Shown here: piece by piece, positions 18,565-27,140 of the stretch
Position numbering within the stretch: position 1 is the first letter of the stretch
Layout of the letters: the number at the start of each line of letters is the position of its first letter
DNA from: Bacillus_BE sp042263505
GTDB taxonomy: Bacteria; Bacillota; Bacilli; Bacillales; Cytobacillaceae
Direction: 5' to 3'
Length of the DNA: 64,000 bases
Assembly: GCF_042263505.1 (NCBI RefSeq)
Contig: NZ_JBHKFI010000004.1
Span: forward strand, 62,001-126,000
Notes under the pieces: model-generated
What the model saw: the letters and a program-made list of their open reading frames with translations, nothing else
Told to the model about the DNA's origin: nothing
The model's database searches: none
Program-made: the position numbers and the translations under genes

Positions 18565-19314
18565 ATGAAAGCTGTTTTTATGACAGATCGAGGAAGAATT
18601 CGACAGCATAACGAGGATAATGGTGGAATCTTTTTGAATAGGGATGGTGACCGCTTAGCCATCGTGGCAGATGGCATGGGGGGACACCGTGCGGGAGATG
18701 TTGCCAGTGAATTAACGATGTCCCATTTACAAAAATTATGGGAACAATCAGAAAAAATCGAAACCGCTGATGATGCTGAAAGTTGGCTAAGAGCCCATAT
18801 TACTCAAGTGAATTCGTTAGTTTATCAACATTCGCAAGATCATACTGAATGTGAAGGAATGGGTACAACGGTTGTCGCTGCCATTGTCACCAATCGTTTT
18901 ACAACCATCGCCAATATTGGAGATTCAAGAGGATATATCTTAAATGAGACAGGCTTTCAACAGTTAACAGAGGACCATTCACTAGTCAATGAACTGGTTC
19001 GAACAGGACAAATTTCCAAAGAGGATGCGGAAAATCATCCTAGAAAAAATGTCCTGTTAAGGGCGCTGGGAACAGAAGGCGCCGTTGAAATGGATATTAA
19101 AACGATTATTTTTGAGGATGGAGATCATGTATTGCTTTGTTCGGATGGACTTTCCAATAAGGTTTCTGAGGAACAAATGGAATCAATCCTCAAAAAAGAA
19201 GAAACGCTTGAACAAAAGGCATCAGAACTGATTGAACTTGCAAATGAAAATGGCGGCGAAGATAATATCACCCTGGTAATCTTAGAATTCTTAGACAACA
19301 GTGAAAGAGGGTGA
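18565..19314 (+). CDS. prpC: PP2C-type Ser/Thr protein phosphatase
   Basis: This 249-residue metal-dependent phosphatase carries RIRQHNEDN near residues 11-19, VADGMGGH (D36 to H41), GDSRGY and the C-terminal GGEDNITLV. In B. subtilis it reverses phosphorylation by the adjacent kinase PrkC. ATG 18565 has GAGGTGA just upstream; the ORF can be extended to 18499 only by overlapping rlmN. It is separated from prkC by 5 nt. Confidence 0.95.
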   Translation: MKAVFMTDRGRIRQHNEDNGGIFLNRDGDRLAIVADGMGGHRAGDVASELTMSHLQKLWEQSEKIETADDAESWLRAHITQVNSLVYQHSQDHTECEGMGTTVVAAIVTNRFTTIANIGDSRGYILNETGFQQLTEDHSLVNELVRTGQISKEDAENHPRKNVLLRALGTEGAVEMDIKTIIFEDGDHVLLCSDGLSNKVSEEQMESILKKEETLEQKASELIELANENGGEDNITLVILEFLDNSERG

Positions 19315-19319
19315 TATAA

Positions 19320-21308
19320 GTGCTAATTGGAAAAAGAATAAGTGGTCGCTACAAAATTTTGGAAATGATTGGCGGCGGCGGAATGGCGAATGTGTACTTA
19401 GCACACGATATGATCTTGGATCGTGATGTGGCTGTTAAAACACTTCGACTTGATTTCGCAAACGATGAAGAATTTATTCGCAGATTTCATCGAGAGGCAC
19501 AATCAGCAACCAGTCTTGCACACCCGAATATTGTCTCCATTTATGATGTTGGAGAAGAGGATTCCATTTATTATATTGTTATGGAGTATGTAGATGGACA
19601 AACTCTAAAGCAGTATATTCAGCAATATGCACCATTAAAGGTGGAAGAAGCAATAGATATTATGAAGCAATTGACATCAGCCATTTCACATGCCCATCAA
19701 AATCATATCATTCATCGAGATATTAAGCCGCATAATATTCTTATTGATCGAAATGGCAATGTGAAAATTACGGATTTTGGTATTGCAATGGCCTTAAGTG
19801 CGACAAGCATTACACAGACAAATTCTGTCCTTGGGTCAGTCCATTATCTTTCCCCTGAACAAGCAAGAGGAGGAACAGCTAATCGCAAATCAGATATCTA
19901 TTCTTTAGGTATCGTGATGTTTGAGATGTTAACGGGAAGATTGCCTTTCTCTGGTGAATCTGCCGTATCGATTGCTTTAAAGCATTTACAATCAGAAACG
20001 CCATCTTTAAGACGCTGGAATCCAAATATTCCACAAAGTGTCGAGAACATTGTCTTAAAAGCAACTGCAAAGGATCCTTTTCATCGCTATGCCAATGGGG
20101 AAGAAATGGAAGATGATTTAAATACCGCTTTAGATCCAGATCGGATTAATGAAAAGAAATTTACGATTCCTGTCGATATGGATGCAACGAAAGCGATCCC
20201 GGTTATTACAAATGATCGCCCTTTCCAGAATTTAGATGAAACCATTATTCATCGAAATGAAGAAGAGGAACCAGAAAAGAATGAGAAGAGAAAAGAGAAA
20301 AATGTTAACAAGAAGGCAAAACCGGATAAGACTAAGAAAAAAAGAAAGAAATGGCCAGTCATTTTAATATCTGTATTTGCTTTTCTCCTTATTCTTGGAA
20401 TTTTTGTTATTACTGTATTGCCTGATTTAATGACACCAGAAGATGTTGAAGTCCCTGATGTGACCGGTCTTGAGTTAAGCCAAGCTAAAGAGCAATTAAA
20501 GGATAAAGGCTTTGAAATTGGTGAAGTTATTTCAATCAATGATGATAAAATTGAAGAAGGCAACGTGATTAAAACGAATCCAAAAGAAGGAAAGCTTGTT
20601 AAAGAAGGCAGTGAAATTGATATTTATCAAAGCTCAGGCAAGGAGAAATTTGAGCTCTCAAATTATCGAGATCGCAAATATAATGACGTTGTTAGTCTAT
20701 TGGAAAATCGTAATTTTAAAGATATTCAGAAGACTGAAGTATATGATGAGTCGGAACCTGGCACCATTATTGATCAATCTCCAAGTGAAGGTGAAAAGGT
20801 TGTTCCGGAAGACACTGTTTTAAAATTTACCGTTAGCAAAGGAGAAGAACCTATCTATCTAAAGGATCTCACAGAATATAATGATAAAGCACTTAAGGAC
20901 TATGCATCATCTGTGGGCATTAAGATAGAAGTTTCGAAAGAGGACTACAGTGATACAGTGGAAAAAGGGTTAGTGATATCACAAAGTCCAAGCTCTGGTA
21001 CACAAATTTATAAAGGTGATAAGGTTACGGTTGTTATTTCTAAAGGGAAAAAGGAAATTCCACCAAAAACGGTGACAAGAGAAATCACCATTGATTATGA
21101 ACCTGAAATTATCGGAGAACCACAAAAGGTTCAGATTTTTATTGACGACATGAACAGAAGTATGACGGAGCCTTATAAAACATTATCCATTACGCAAACG
21201 GTGACGAAAACGATTGAACTGAAGATTCCTTATGGTGAAAAAGCTGGGTATAAAGTCATTCGAGATGATAAAGTTATTATAGATGAGGTTGTTCCTTATC
21301 CGGAATAA
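19320..21308 (+). CDS. prkC: Membrane Ser/Thr protein kinase with PASTA repeats
   Basis: The 662-residue protein starts at GTG 19320. The N-terminal Hanks kinase has a glycine loop GGGGMANVY, Lys K40 (VAVKTL), HRDIKPHN (D134) and a DFG. A Lys-rich juxtamembrane stretch leads to one transmembrane helix at about 345-365. Outside the cell are three PASTA-type repeats (for example VPDVTGLELSQAKEQL) and a C-terminal beta-rich domain. The family senses muropeptides and triggers spore germination and stationary-phase responses. It pairs with prpC upstream. Confidence 0.96.
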   Translation: MLIGKRISGRYKILEMIGGGGMANVYLAHDMILDRDVAVKTLRLDFANDEEFIRRFHREAQSATSLAHPNIVSIYDVGEEDSIYYIVMEYVDGQTLKQYIQQYAPLKVEEAIDIMKQLTSAISHAHQNHIIHRDIKPHNILIDRNGNVKITDFGIAMALSATSITQTNSVLGSVHYLSPEQARGGTANRKSDIYSLGIVMFEMLTGRLPFSGESAVSIALKHLQSETPSLRRWNPNIPQSVENIVLKATAKDPFHRYANGEEMEDDLNTALDPDRINEKKFTIPVDMDATKAIPVITNDRPFQNLDETIIHRNEEEEPEKNEKRKEKNVNKKAKPDKTKKKRKKWPVILISVFAFLLILGIFVITVLPDLMTPEDVEVPDVTGLELSQAKEQLKDKGFEIGEVISINDDKIEEGNVIKTNPKEGKLVKEGSEIDIYQSSGKEKFELSNYRDRKYNDVVSLLENRNFKDIQKTEVYDESEPGTIIDQSPSEGEKVVPEDTVLKFTVSKGEEPIYLKDLTEYNDKALKDYASSVGIKIEVSKEDYSDTVEKGLVISQSPSSGTQIYKGDKVTVVISKGKKEIPPKTVTREITIDYEPEIIGEPQKVQIFIDDMNRSMTEPYKTLSITQTVTKTIELKIPYGEKAGYKVIRDDKVIIDEVVPYPE

Positions 21309-21328
21309 TGTAAATGAAAACTAGGAGT

Positions 21329-21364
21329 GACAATATTCCACCTATTATATCGGGAAATATTGTC
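21329..21364 (+). other. Inverted repeat in the prkC-rsgA gap
   Basis: GACAATATT pairs perfectly with AATATTGTC across an 18-nt loop. There is no T-run after it, so it is more likely an mRNA stability or processing element than a terminator. It sits 40 nt upstream of the rsgA start. Confidence 0.5.
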
Positions 21365-21403
21365 TCTTGCTCTCTAAAAATGTTGCAGACAAGGAGAGAT
21401 GCT

Positions 21404-22285
21404 ATGCCAGAAGGCAAAATTATTAAAGCACTTAGTGGATTTTACTATGTGCTAGCAGGTGATGAAGTAATCCAATGCCGCGGTCGAGGAGTATTTCGCA
21501 AAAACAAAGTCACTCCATTAGTAGGAGATGAAGTTATTTTTGAAGCAGAGAATGAAACAGATGGCTATATTTTAGAGGTAAAGGCACGAAAAAATGAATT
21601 AGTTCGCCCGCCAATTGCCAATGTTGATCAGGCATTTTTAGTCTTTTCAGCAGTTGAGCCAGATTTCAGTACGTCTTTACTTGATCGGTTCCTTGTTCTA
21701 GTAGAATTTAATCAAGTTCGGCCGATCATCTTGATCTCAAAATTAGATTTAACGACTAAAGAAGAGCGGTTTTCAATAGAGAGATATGCAGAAGAATATA
21801 AGCAGGCTGGGTATCAAGTGATATTGACATCATCTGAAACGGATGATGGGGTAGAGGAGGTTTTAACCTTCATTGATGGGAAGATTTCGGTTTTTGCCGG
21901 TCAATCTGGAGTGGGGAAATCCTCCTTGCTCAATGCTTTGAATCCAGAATTAGAATTGAAAACGGATCATATTTCTTCTCATTTAGGACGGGGAAAACAC
22001 ACCACAAGGCATGTTGAACTTATTCATATAGAAAACGGTTTAGTTGCTGATACTCCTGGATTTAGCTCTTTAGATTTTTCAGAAGTGGAGCCTGAGGATT
22101 TGAATTATTGCTTTCCGGAAATTCAAGAAAAAAGCAATGATTGTAAATTTCGCGGGTGTCTACATGTAGCTGAGCCGAAATGTAAGGTGAAAGAAGCCGT
22201 TGAAAATGGGGAAATACCAAAATATCGCTACGATCATTACATAGAATTTTTACAAGAAATTAAAGAGAGAAAGCCGAGGTATTAA
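21404..22285 (+). CDS. rsgA: Small ribosomal subunit biogenesis GTPase RsgA (YloQ/CpgA)
   Basis: This 293-residue, circularly permuted GTPase checks 30S maturation. An N-terminal OB fold is followed by G4 (SKLD 112-115), G1 (GQSGVGKS 166-173) and G3 (DTPG 216-219), in that permuted order. A C-terminal zinc site uses C247, C252, H254 and C260. I chose ATG 21404 (MPEGKIIKALSGFYYV) with AAGGAGAGAT as RBS. Longer in-frame starts back to 21314 run through the inverted repeat and are not conserved. Confidence 0.96.
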   Translation: MPEGKIIKALSGFYYVLAGDEVIQCRGRGVFRKNKVTPLVGDEVIFEAENETDGYILEVKARKNELVRPPIANVDQAFLVFSAVEPDFSTSLLDRFLVLVEFNQVRPIILISKLDLTTKEERFSIERYAEEYKQAGYQVILTSSETDDGVEEVLTFIDGKISVFAGQSGVGKSSLLNALNPELELKTDHISSHLGRGKHTTRHVELIHIENGLVADTPGFSSLDFSEVEPEDLNYCFPEIQEKSNDCKFRGCLHVAEPKCKVKEAVENGEIPKYRYDHYIEFLQEIKERKPRY

Positions 22286-22287
22286 TT

Positions 22288-22932
22288 ATGGTGAAAATAG
22301 CACCTTCCATTCTTTCAGCTGATTTTTCTAAATTAGGAATGGAAATAAAGGATGTTGAACAAGGCGGCGCAGATTATATTCATGTTGATGTCATGGATGG
22401 ACATTTTGTGCCTAATATTACAATAGGACCGCTAATTGTTGAGGCCATTCGACCTGTAACCAAATTACCGCTTGATGTTCATCTTATGATTGAAAATCCT
22501 GATTTATATATTGAATCTTTTGCAAAAGCGGGTGCTGACTATATTACGGTCCATGTTGAAGCATGCAAGCATTTGCATCGTACCATTCATTTTATTAAAA
22601 GCTTCGGTGTAAAGGCAGGGGTTGTCTTAAATCCGGCAACACCGCCTGAGATGATTCGTCATATTATTGAGGACGTAGATATGGTTCTCTTAATGTCTGT
22701 GAATCCAGGCTTTGGAGGTCAAAAATTCATCCCATCTGTATTGCCAAAAATAAAAGAGGTAAAACAGCTTGCTGATTCATTAGGCTTATCGATTGAAATT
22801 GAAGTGGATGGCGGAGTGAATGAACAAACTGCAAAGCAATGTATTGCGGCAGGTGCTAATGTTCTTGTTGCAGGATCAGCAGTTTATAACGCAAAGGATC
22901 GGGCGAAGGCTATCGCTGGTTTAAAAGGCTAA
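22288..22932 (+). CDS. rpe: Ribulose-phosphate 3-epimerase
   Basis: This 214-residue TIM-barrel enzyme interconverts ribulose-5-phosphate and xylulose-5-phosphate in the pentose phosphate pathway. The signatures are HVDVMDGHFVPNI, MSVNPGFGGQKF and EVDGGVN. The start is 2 nt after rsgA. Confidence 0.97.
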   Translation: MVKIAPSILSADFSKLGMEIKDVEQGGADYIHVDVMDGHFVPNITIGPLIVEAIRPVTKLPLDVHLMIENPDLYIESFAKAGADYITVHVEACKHLHRTIHFIKSFGVKAGVVLNPATPPEMIRHIIEDVDMVLLMSVNPGFGGQKFIPSVLPKIKEVKQLADSLGLSIEIEVDGGVNEQTAKQCIAAGANVLVAGSAVYNAKDRAKAIAGLKG

Positions 22933-22952
22933 ATAGGGAGTATTTTTTCATC

Positions 22953-22980
22953 AGTCAGCTGACTTTCAGCTGGCTTTTTT
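22953..22980 (+). terminator. Terminator after rpe
   Basis: AGTCAGCTGA pairs with TCAGCTGGCT (one G-T wobble) across a 2-3 nt loop and is followed by TTTTT. It ends the coaBC-to-rpe block. Confidence 0.82.
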
Positions 22981-23020
22981 ACTCAAAATCTTGCATAAAA
23001 ATAGGAAGGCGGATAGTAAG

Positions 23021-23668
23021 ATGAAGATTCATATTCTAGGGGGAGGGCCAAGCGAATTAATCCCAGAACTACAAAGTTATGCTGGGGAAGATGTGATTTG
23101 GGTAGGTGTCGATCGCGGGGTTTACTATTTAATTTCCAAGCAAATGGAACCGCATATAGCATTTGGAGATTTTGATTCTGTTTCAGAGCAAGAATATGAC
23201 CTGATATTAAATCATGTGCCGAATGTGAATCAATATCAAGCAGAAAAAGATGAAACAGATATGGAACTCGCGATTGAATGGGCCCTAAAGCAAAATCCTG
23301 AAATCATTCGCATATTTGGTGGAACGGGTGGGAGGTTGGACCATTTATTTGCCAACGTTCAGTTATTATTAAGACCGATCATTCAGGAAAAAAAGACGAT
23401 TATTGAAATGATTGACCGACAAAATATCGTTTCTGTTAGAAAAGAAGGAAAATATCCATTAAAGAAAATGGGTGAATATCGTTATATTTCATTTGTTCCC
23501 ATTTCAGCTGATGTAAACAATTTAACCCTTGAAGGATTTAAATATCCATTAAAAGACTGTCATATTCCTTTAGGATCTACATTATGTATTAGTAATGAAC
23601 TTATTAATACTTATGGTACTTTTTCGTTTACGAAAGGCATATTAATGGTGATAAGAAGTCGAGATTGA
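23021..23668 (+). CDS. thiN: Thiamine pyrophosphokinase
   Basis: The 215-residue product carries GDFDS (49-53), the QAEKDETDMELA segment and the GGTGGRLDH loop typical of TPK. It pyrophosphorylates thiamine to thiamine diphosphate with ATP. I chose ATG 23021 with AGGAAGGCGGA upstream; a further in-frame start at 22991 adds non-conserved residues. No TPP riboswitch is seen upstream. Confidence 0.93.
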   Translation: MKIHILGGGPSELIPELQSYAGEDVIWVGVDRGVYYLISKQMEPHIAFGDFDSVSEQEYDLILNHVPNVNQYQAEKDETDMELAIEWALKQNPEIIRIFGGTGGRLDHLFANVQLLLRPIIQEKKTIIEMIDRQNIVSVRKEGKYPLKKMGEYRYISFVPISADVNNLTLEGFKYPLKDCHIPLGSTLCISNELINTYGTFSFTKGILMVIRSRD

Positions 23669-23805
23669 TCAAAAAGTTAAATTAAGTGCCTCGATGCTTT
23701 TATAGGGAATGCTTCATTCTAAAAGTACTTATTTCTATTTTTTGAATATGCTATTGAAGAACGTATTAAAAAGATGGATGGGTAATATCCGCGAGGAGGG
23801 ACATT

Positions 23806-23886
23806 ATGAAGTTTTATACGATTAAACTGCCAAGATTTTTAGGCGGCCTTGTCCGCGCCATGCTAGGGACATTCAAAAAAGGATAA
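23806..23886 (+). CDS. spoVM: Stage V sporulation protein SpoVM (26 residues)
   Basis: The 26-codon frame begins MKFYTIKLPRFLGG, continues LVRAMLGTF and ends KKG, matching the amphipathic helix peptide that marks the outer forespore membrane and recruits the SpoIVA coat scaffold. P9, known to shape its helix, is conserved. The RBS GAGGAGGG lies 6 nt before ATG. The length equals that of B. subtilis SpoVM. Its TAA stop falls inside the first bases of repeat copy 3, whose end (ATAAAGTG on this strand) begins at 23883. Confidence 0.96.
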   Translation: MKFYTIKLPRFLGGLVRAMLGTFKKG

Positions 23887-24099
23887 AGTGAAACTTCCAT
23901 CAGTGGGGGTTTTCGACGCAAAGGACGTGAAGTGTGCAGACGCTGCGATTGACGTCGCGCTTTTAGTCTTCCATTCATCCCCCACTGATGGTTAGTTGAA
24001 CATATCGGACCTTTACGGACAGTTGATCTCCCACTTATCTTCTTCGTATTCTCAGAATCTTGAAGTGGAAGTCTTACTGTCCGTTAAGAGTGGGATAAA
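23883..24099 (-). repeat. Structured interspersed repeat, copy 3 (inverted, internally deleted, 217 bp)
   Basis: Read on the minus strand it has the same ends as the full copies (TTTATCCCACTCTTAACGG; CACTTTAT). It lacks about 110 bp of the centre, namely the GNRA hairpin and the long GATTTTTCT hairpin. The closing helix is intact (23897-23909 / 23979-23991). The 5' stem keeps pairing through a C-to-T change that makes a wobble. The 3' strand of the long-range complement is changed to CACGTCCTTTG, and its partner is absent. A 10-nt direct repeat AAAAAAGGAT (23875-23884 and 24097-24106) flanks or overlaps its ends. Confidence 0.9.
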
Positions 24100-24162
24100 A
24101 AAGGATATTGTTGCCATTTTGAAGGTAGTGTAATAGCGAGGCATACTTAATGGAATAGGATT

Positions 24163-24205
24163 GCAAGGAAAATAGCCCATTAATTAGCTATTTTCTTTGC
24201 TTTTC
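24163..24205 (+). terminator. Terminator downstream of spoVM, displaced by repeat copy 3
   Basis: GCAAGGAAAATAGC pairs with GCTATTTTCTTTGC (one wobble or mismatch) around a 10-nt loop and is followed by TTTT. With no other + strand gene before rpmB, it was probably the thiN/spoVM terminator. It now lies 277 nt past the spoVM stop. Confidence 0.72.
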
Positions 24206-24308
24206 GTATTTGCAAACAGTGGCCTCATTTTTTTGTGCATGAAAAAATTCTGTTCCTTGATTACAGGTCTACATAAAAACCTAATTGGGGAAACTATCTT
24301 TGAGATAA

Positions 24309-24343
24309 AAAAACAGAGCATCCATAAAAGGTGCTCTGTTTTA
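24309..24343 (-). terminator. Terminator of rpmB
   Basis: On the minus strand a stem AAAACAGAGCACC / ATGCTCTGTTTT, with a small bulge, is followed by a T-run, 11 nt after the rpmB stop. The A-rich + strand side could also act in the other direction. Confidence 0.82.
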
Positions 24344-24354
24344 TCAATTTCACA

Positions 24355-24543
24355 TTATACGCGTTCTACTTTACCTGATCTTAGCGCTCTTGCAGAAACC
24401 CAAACTCGTTTAGGTTTACCATCAACAAGAATGCGGACTTTTTGTAGGTTAGCACCCCAAGTACGTTTGTTTGCGTTCATAGCATGTGAACGTGCGTTAC
24501 CTGAAGTGGTTTTTTTACCAGTTACTACACATTTGCGTGGCAT
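24355..24543 (-). CDS. rpmB: 50S ribosomal protein L28
   Basis: The 62-residue product begins MPRKCVVTGKKTTSGN and contains RSHAMNANKRTWGANLQKVR and ARALRSGKVERV, standard for Bacillus L28. Only one cysteine (C5) is present, so it is the form without a zinc-ribbon. The start at 24543 has GGAGGGAAA upstream on the minus strand. It is divergent from yloU. Confidence 0.97.
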   Translation of the reverse strand: MPRKCVVTGKKTTSGNARSHAMNANKRTWGANLQKVRILVDGKPKRVWVSARALRSGKVERV

Positions 24544-24721
24544 ATGTTTTCCCTCCTTACTTGCTAAGCTTGAAAAATATGTTTTCATGCTTTTCATATA
24601 CAAAATGATGATGAAAAACCGCGTTGTTAAGGTTTTTCGCGCATTAAAAGATACTTTAATAATTTATCACACATATATGGTGTTTGCAATAGTTAACCCA
24701 AAAGGTTTCAAGAAAAATTCC

Positions 24722-24753
24722 TTGACATAGGTGCTGAAATGGTACTCTATAAT
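24722..24753 (+). promoter_or_regulatory. Possible sigma-A promoter for yloU-fakA
   Basis: A perfect TTGACA at 24722-24727 is followed by TACTCT at 24743 (15-nt spacing) and TATAAT at 24748 (20-nt spacing). Neither spacing is ideal, so the exact -10 is unclear. A separate TATACT occurs at 24772. Confidence 0.45.
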
Positions 24754-24842
24754 TAAATATAGCTTTTATGGTATACTTTTAATATTGTTTTACTTATAGT
24801 AAAATGGCAATAGTTAAGGATTATTCCAAAGGGGGAATAAAA

Positions 24843-25205
24843 ATGACCATCGAACTTAAAACGAAATACGGACAAATTGATATTTCCAATGATGTTATTG
24901 CAACATTAGCTGGCGGTGCTGCCGTTGATTGCTATGGAATTGTTGGAATGGCGTCCAAAAACCAAATAAAAGATGGCCTTACTGATATTTTAAGAAGAGA
25001 GAACTTTACACGAGGTGTAATTGTTCGCCAAGAGAATGATGAAGTCCATATTGATATGTATATTATTGTTAGCTATGGAACGAAAATTTCCGAGGTTGCT
25101 CACAACGTGCAATCAAAAGTAAAATACACTCTAGACAAAACAGTTGGACTTAGCACAGACTCGGTTAATATTTACGTTCAGGGAGTTCGTGTAACGAACC
25201 CATAG
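24843..25205 (+). CDS. yloU: Asp23/Gls24 family envelope protein YloU
   Basis: The 120-residue product has the Asp23 domain: TKYGQIDISNDVIATLAGGAAV and VSYGTKISEVAHNVQSKVKY. The family is linked to cell-envelope stress, and this member sits next to fakA throughout Bacilli. ATG 24843 is preceded by AAAGGGGGAA; the in-frame ATG at 24804 is too far from any RBS. Confidence 0.9.
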   Translation: MTIELKTKYGQIDISNDVIATLAGGAAVDCYGIVGMASKNQIKDGLTDILRRENFTRGVIVRQENDEVHIDMYIIVSYGTKISEVAHNVQSKVKYTLDKTVGLSTDSVNIYVQGVRVTNP

Positions 25206-25221
25206 TGAGGAGGAAAGTTTT

Positions 25222-26901
25222 GTGTCAATTAAAATTCTAGACGGAAAACGATTTGCCCAGATGGTTATTCAGGGTGCTAACCATTTATCCACGAATGCAA
25301 AGTACGTGGATTCATTGAATGTTTTCCCAGTCCCAGATGGTGACACCGGTACGAATATGAATTTATCTATGACTTCTGGTGCCAAGGAAGTGAAAAACAA
25401 TATACAAGATCATATAGGCAAAGTTTGTCAAGCTTTATCCAAAGGGTTGCTTATGGGGGCAAGAGGGAATTCTGGGGTTATTTTATCACAGCTTTTCCGA
25501 GGCTTTTCAAAAGCAGTTGAACAAAAAAATGAGATAAACGGAAAAGATTTTGCCAGTGCATTAGAGGCTGGTGTTGAAACAGCTTATAAAGCGGTTATGA
25601 AACCTGTAGAAGGAACGATTTTAACCGTTGCGAAGGATGCGGCAAGACAAGCAGTTGCAACAGCTAAAAAAACAGATAACATCGTTGAGATTATGGAGGA
25701 AACTGTTACTGAGGCAAAAGCTTCACTTGTTAGAACACCGGAATTACTGCCAGTCCTTAAGGAAGTTGGTGTTGTTGATAGTGGTGGTCAAGGATTAGTC
25801 TTTGTTTATGAAGGTTTCTTAGCAGAACTGAAAGGTGAGGCGTTACCAGATACGTCCATTCAGCCGTCCATGAATGATTTAGTGAATGCAGAACATCATA
25901 AAAGTGTCCAAGGTTACATCAATACTGCAGATATTATTTTTGGATATTGTACGGAGTTTATGGTTAAAGTAGACCAAGCGAAACTAAAGGGCAAGGCATT
26001 TTCTGAAGACCAATTCCGCCGAGATTTAAGTAAGTTAGGAGACTCTTTGCTTGTTATTTCCGACGAGCAAATTGTTAAAGTACATATTCATTCTGAGCAT
26101 CCAGGAGAAGTGCTAAACTATGGACAGCAATACGGAAGCTTAGTGAATTTGAAAATTGAAAATATGCGAGAGCAGCATACGAATATTGTTGGAGAGTCTC
26201 ATGTCGCGAGTCAAGCAGTGAATCCTGAACAAAAGCAGGAGTTACTTGAATATGGAATTGTCACAGTCTCAATGGGTAATGGCGTGGCGGATTTATTTAA
26301 GAGTATAGGAGCCCATGCAGTCATTGAGGGCGGACAAACAATGAACCCAAGTACAGAGGACATTGTGAAAGCGATTAAAGAAGTACACGCAAAGAAAATC
26401 ATTATTTTACCAAATAATAAAAATATTATTATGGCTGCTGAACAGGCTGCTGAGGTTTCTGAAGAAGACGTTATTGTGATTCCATCTAAAACGGTACCAC
26501 AAGGACTATCTGCCCTTTTAGCCTTTAATCCTAATGCTAATTCGTTTCAAAACAAAGAGGCCATGACAGAAGCATTACAACATGTAAAAACAGGGCAAAT
26601 CACCTATGCCGTTCGGGATACCAGTATAGATGGTTTAGAAATTGCGAAGAATGATTATATGGGTATTGCTGATGGGAAAATTGTTGTTAAGGGAATCAAT
26701 AAAGTAGAAACTTCTATTGAGCTACTGCAAAAATTACTTGATGAGGATTCTGAAATCTTAACCATCATTCAGGGTGAAGATGCTTCAACTGAAGAAGTAG
26801 ACGAGATTACTCAATATGTTAAGGCAAATTATGAGGATGTTGAAATAGAAATCCATGATGGCAAGCAGCCGTTATATGCTTTTATTTTTTCTATTGAGTA
26901 A
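25222..26901 (+). CDS. fakA: Fatty acid kinase catalytic subunit (DAK2/DhaL domain, YloV)
   Basis: The 559-residue product has an N-terminal DhaL-like ATP domain with VPDGDTGTN (D39-D41) and GARGNSGV (79-85), a middle domain and a C-terminal DegV-like half. FakA phosphorylates exogenous fatty acids held by FakB (DegV) proteins and feeds acyl-phosphate to PlsY/PlsX. It starts at GTG 25222 with GAGGAGGAAAG, 16 nt after yloU. Its place near fapR-plsX fits lipid metabolism. No fakB is visible in the window. Confidence 0.9.
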   Translation: MSIKILDGKRFAQMVIQGANHLSTNAKYVDSLNVFPVPDGDTGTNMNLSMTSGAKEVKNNIQDHIGKVCQALSKGLLMGARGNSGVILSQLFRGFSKAVEQKNEINGKDFASALEAGVETAYKAVMKPVEGTILTVAKDAARQAVATAKKTDNIVEIMEETVTEAKASLVRTPELLPVLKEVGVVDSGGQGLVFVYEGFLAELKGEALPDTSIQPSMNDLVNAEHHKSVQGYINTADIIFGYCTEFMVKVDQAKLKGKAFSEDQFRRDLSKLGDSLLVISDEQIVKVHIHSEHPGEVLNYGQQYGSLVNLKIENMREQHTNIVGESHVASQAVNPEQKQELLEYGIVTVSMGNGVADLFKSIGAHAVIEGGQTMNPSTEDIVKAIKEVHAKKIIILPNNKNIIMAAEQAAEVSEEDVIVIPSKTVPQGLSALLAFNPNANSFQNKEAMTEALQHVKTGQITYAVRDTSIDGLEIAKNDYMGIADGKIVVKGINKVETSIELLQKLLDEDSEILTIIQGEDASTEEVDEITQYVKANYEDVEIEIHDGKQPLYAFIFSIE

Positions 26902-26918
26902 TGAATCGGTAAAGCCTA

Positions 26919-26969
26919 GAAAAGGGTTAGCTCTATTATCATCATAGAGCTTTGCCCTTTTCTTTTTTT
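26919..26969 (+). terminator. Terminator after fakA
   Basis: AAAAGGG and GCTCTA pair with TAGAGC and CCCTTTT. An internal bulge separates the two helices, and the structure is followed by CTTTTTTT. Confidence 0.85.
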
Positions 26970-27140
26970 GCTCTTTTAGGTTAAATTTAACAGAACTTTT
27001 TTTGTAAAAACATCCCTTTTTCATAAGATTTCAATATATTATAGAAAAGATAATATATGTATTTGGATAATAGATGTCTGTTGAAGTGTGAATTAGAACG
27101 CTTATAGATAAATGCATCATTAGATTAGGAGGATAGAGAT

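Noticed and set aside
24197..24730. 177-codon + strand ORF over the rpmB region
   Set aside because: It is the antisense of rpmB (L28, all conserved residues present on the minus strand) plus its terminator and upstream region; no coding character.
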